Below are positions 62,566 through 64,000 of a stretch of DNA of 64,000 nucleotides, piece after piece. Both the position numbers and the translations under genes were made by a program. The notes under the pieces are model-generated. The model was not told the DNA's origin, did no database searches, and worked only from the letters and a program-made list of their open reading frames with translations. The stretch's first letter is position 1; each line of letters opens with the position of its first letter. Source of the DNA: UBA6623 sp965217195 (GTDB lineage: Bacteria; Acidobacteriota; Terriglobia; Bryobacterales; UBA6623). The stretch is taken from NCBI GenBank assembly GCA_965217195.1, contig CBDCHL010000003.1:1-64000 (forward strand). Direction: 5' to 3'.

Positions 62566-64000
62566 TCAGTTCCGCCTCCTCACACTCCTACCCACCGCCG
62601 TCAAGAAGATCGCACTCTTTCGCTCGGCGTGAGGTGAGAAAAACTTGACCACATCATCGTCGTAGAAGGTTAGCCCGGTAGCCCCCAAGCGCTGGGCGTA
62701 GGCAGAAAGATAAACCTTGCCCCCGATAATGCCGGCTTCGGTTTGTACGGCCCGGTAGCCGCGATTTCCGAATCGCTCAAAGATCGCCTTCAAGTCTGCC
62801 AGGTAGAAGATGGCGACCGATGCGTCGGCCGGAAGGCGCTGTTCCAGTCCAAGATAGCCTGCTTGGTCTCGGAAGTCCCCTTCGCTGAGTAACTCGAGGG
62901 CCCGCTGCGCGCGGTTAAAAAAGTAAGACCCCGGGGCTAAACCGTGCACCGCGTTCACAATCAGGTAGAGGTCGTTGAGCTGGGATCCGAAAGGATCGAG
63001 AAAGTCAGCGGAAACACCCCGCGTCGCCCGTTCCAGAATGGTCGACAATTCCTCGAACGAAATCGGCGCTCGATCAAACTGCCGGGTCGAGCCCCGCCGC
63101 TGAATTACCTTCTCAATCGGCTCGGGCGGGAGACGGTCCGCGAGCAGCGGCCGAAGCGGAACCAAACTCCGAATGGGCTGCTGGACTTCTTTCGATGGAG
63201 GAGCGCCATGCCACGCAGCAACCTCTGAACTGTCAGCCAGCGACGAGTACTCATGCATTTCCCGCATCAGCGGGTAGTCAACCTCCGTCTTAGAAAGCGG
63301 CTCGACGGGGCAGCCGAGCCGCGGCAAATCACTCGGCCCGTGCGGGACCGGGCGTGAGCTGCCACCCAAAGTAACAATGGAATAACTGACCTCCTTCGCT
63401 GTGTCGACGTCCAGCAGCCGATTCAAGTCCTGATCGGCAAACCCCTGTACCAGCGTCGCCGGTATGCCGTGAGCCGCGGAGAGAGCGAATAGATTGGCGA
63501 GTAATGTACCGTTGTCCCAGCCAAAATGGCGGTATGCACGAGATTGATACTTCCAGGAGTTTCGCCAGTAAGTGGCGGTGCAAATGATCGCAACCGACGC
63601 TGACAGGACGGCTGGTTCCTCTGCCGTTGCTTTCCTGAGTATGCCCCTATGATCGCCGTCTCGCAGCCGTCGCAACGACGAATCCTTCGGACTCCAATGG
63701 TAGACACCGGCCGGCAACTCTTCCAGGTCAGCACAGACCACGTACAACTCGATCTCATACAGTGCCCCGGTGCAAGCAGCCGCCCGAAATAGAATCTCGC
63801 CGCCGGCGTATTTCCGGCGCCGTGTGATACCGCCGGTGTAGTGCAGAATCCGGGCAAGTTCGGCGAGCGTTGGAATACGGTCGGCAGCAGCTGCATCACC
63901 GCTGTCCGTATTCGCACTCACGGCAGCCAAAGCCGGCATGGTTGAATGCTCAGAACCTTGCGGCAACGCGATCGTCTTCAAGCCCGTGTAAGTCTTGAAT
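62566..64000 (-). CDS. SagB-type nitroreductase-fold oxidoreductase (5' end outside window)
   Basis: At least 478 residues; the frame is still open at the window edge (FKTYTGLKTIALPQG precedes the first possible TTG start), so the true start lies beyond 64000. Two nitroreductase-like FMN domains lie in tandem. The first has PTLAELARILHYTGGITRRR, AGVYHWSPKDSSLRRLRDGD and WKYQSRAYRHFGWDNGTLLA. The second has IQRRGSTRQFDRAPISFEEL, NAVHGLAPGSYFFNRAQRAL and RGYRAVQTEAGIIGGKVYLS. This matches the SagB/ThcOx dehydrogenase group, which oxidises azolines in thiazole/oxazole-modified peptides; many stand-alone members occur outside such clusters. No cyclodehydratase or precursor peptide is visible here. 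Confidence 0.85.
   Translation of the reverse strand, partial: FKTYTGLKTIALPQGSEHSTMPALAAVSANTDSGDAAAADRIPTLAELARILHYTGGITRRRKYAGGEILFRAAACTGALYEIELYVVCADLEELPAGVYHWSPKDSSLRRLRDGDHRGILRKATAEEPAVLSASVAIICTATYWRNSWKYQSRAYRHFGWDNGTLLANLFALSAAHGIPATLVQGFADQDLNRLLDVDTAKEVSYSIVTLGGSSRPVPHGPSDLPRLGCPVEPLSKTEVDYPLMREMHEYSSLADSSEVAAWHGAPPSKEVQQPIRSLVPLRPLLADRLPPEPIEKVIQRRGSTRQFDRAPISFEELSTILERATRGVSADFLDPFGSQLNDLYLIVNAVHGLAPGSYFFNRAQRALELLSEGDFRDQAGYLGLEQRLPADASVAIFYLADLKAIFERFGNRGYRAVQTEAGIIGGKVYLSAYAQRLGATGLTFYDDDVVKFFSPHAERKSAIFLTAVGRSVRRRN

Noticed and set aside
62395..62632. Plus-strand frame of about 78 codons (HLNLHGYAILANRSFVEHTD region)
   Set aside because: No start, no recognised family, and its 3' part is antisense to the well-supported SagB-type gene.
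62566..64000. A thiazole/oxazole-modified peptide cluster
   Set aside because: Only the SagB-type oxidoreductase is visible; no cyclodehydratase or precursor peptide is in the window.

Overview
The window looks like a high-GC Acidobacteriota chromosome of the Solibacter/Bryobacter type. This is inferred from gene families, not from a marker gene. The evidence is a TonB-dependent receptor with an N-terminal carboxypeptidase-regulatory-like domain, DUF1549/DUF1553 and DUF1501 pairs, several FG-GAP/ASPIC-UnbV (CRTAC1-type) secreted proteins, PD40-type Ser/Thr kinase remains, DUF1080 proteins and a TIGR03437-like C-terminal domain. No rRNA or complete tRNA gene was found.

Layout. (1) 1-9848 and 32348-42458 are the two arms of a very large inverted duplication. 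Each arm carries, in mirror order, a small membrane protein, an eight-haem cytochrome c, a dead IS3-type element, a TonB receptor, a DUF1549/DUF1553 protein and a DUF1501 protein. The encoded proteins are identical in both arms. The arms differ by a 263-bp deletion inside the IS3 of the left arm, and the left arm runs off the window. (2) The 22.5-kb spacer (9849-32347) holds two CRTAC1-type genes, a Sel1/ankyrin gene, a degraded phage patch (15.9-17.7 kb), bacilliredoxin and DCC-thioredoxin genes, and a Ser/Thr kinase broken by a frameshift and an IS6 element. Its right part has three gene groups (DUF1080 plus a secreted protein; PQQ propeller plus cytochrome c; enolase-superfamily enzyme plus DUF1080), each lying just outside the right end of an IS1380 remnant. 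(3) 42.9-52 kb is a dense cluster of CRTAC1-type and TPR proteins, with at least one translationally overlapping pair. (4) 52-64 kb is an eroded accessory region: fragments of a sugar-phosphate isomerase, an amine oxidase, msrA, msrB and a PSCyt1/DUF1549 gene; a secreted lipase-like protein; one apparently intact IS630 element with a -1 frameshift signal; and the start-truncated (window edge) gene of a SagB-type oxidoreductase.

How the parts fit. The intact genes are mostly exported: outer-membrane uptake, periplasmic electron transfer (multihaem cytochrome, PQQ propeller, cytochrome c), surface beta-propellers and TPR scaffolds. The spacer and the right end are marked by IS-driven decay, with at least six single-base frameshifts. 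Some of these could be consensus errors in the assembly.
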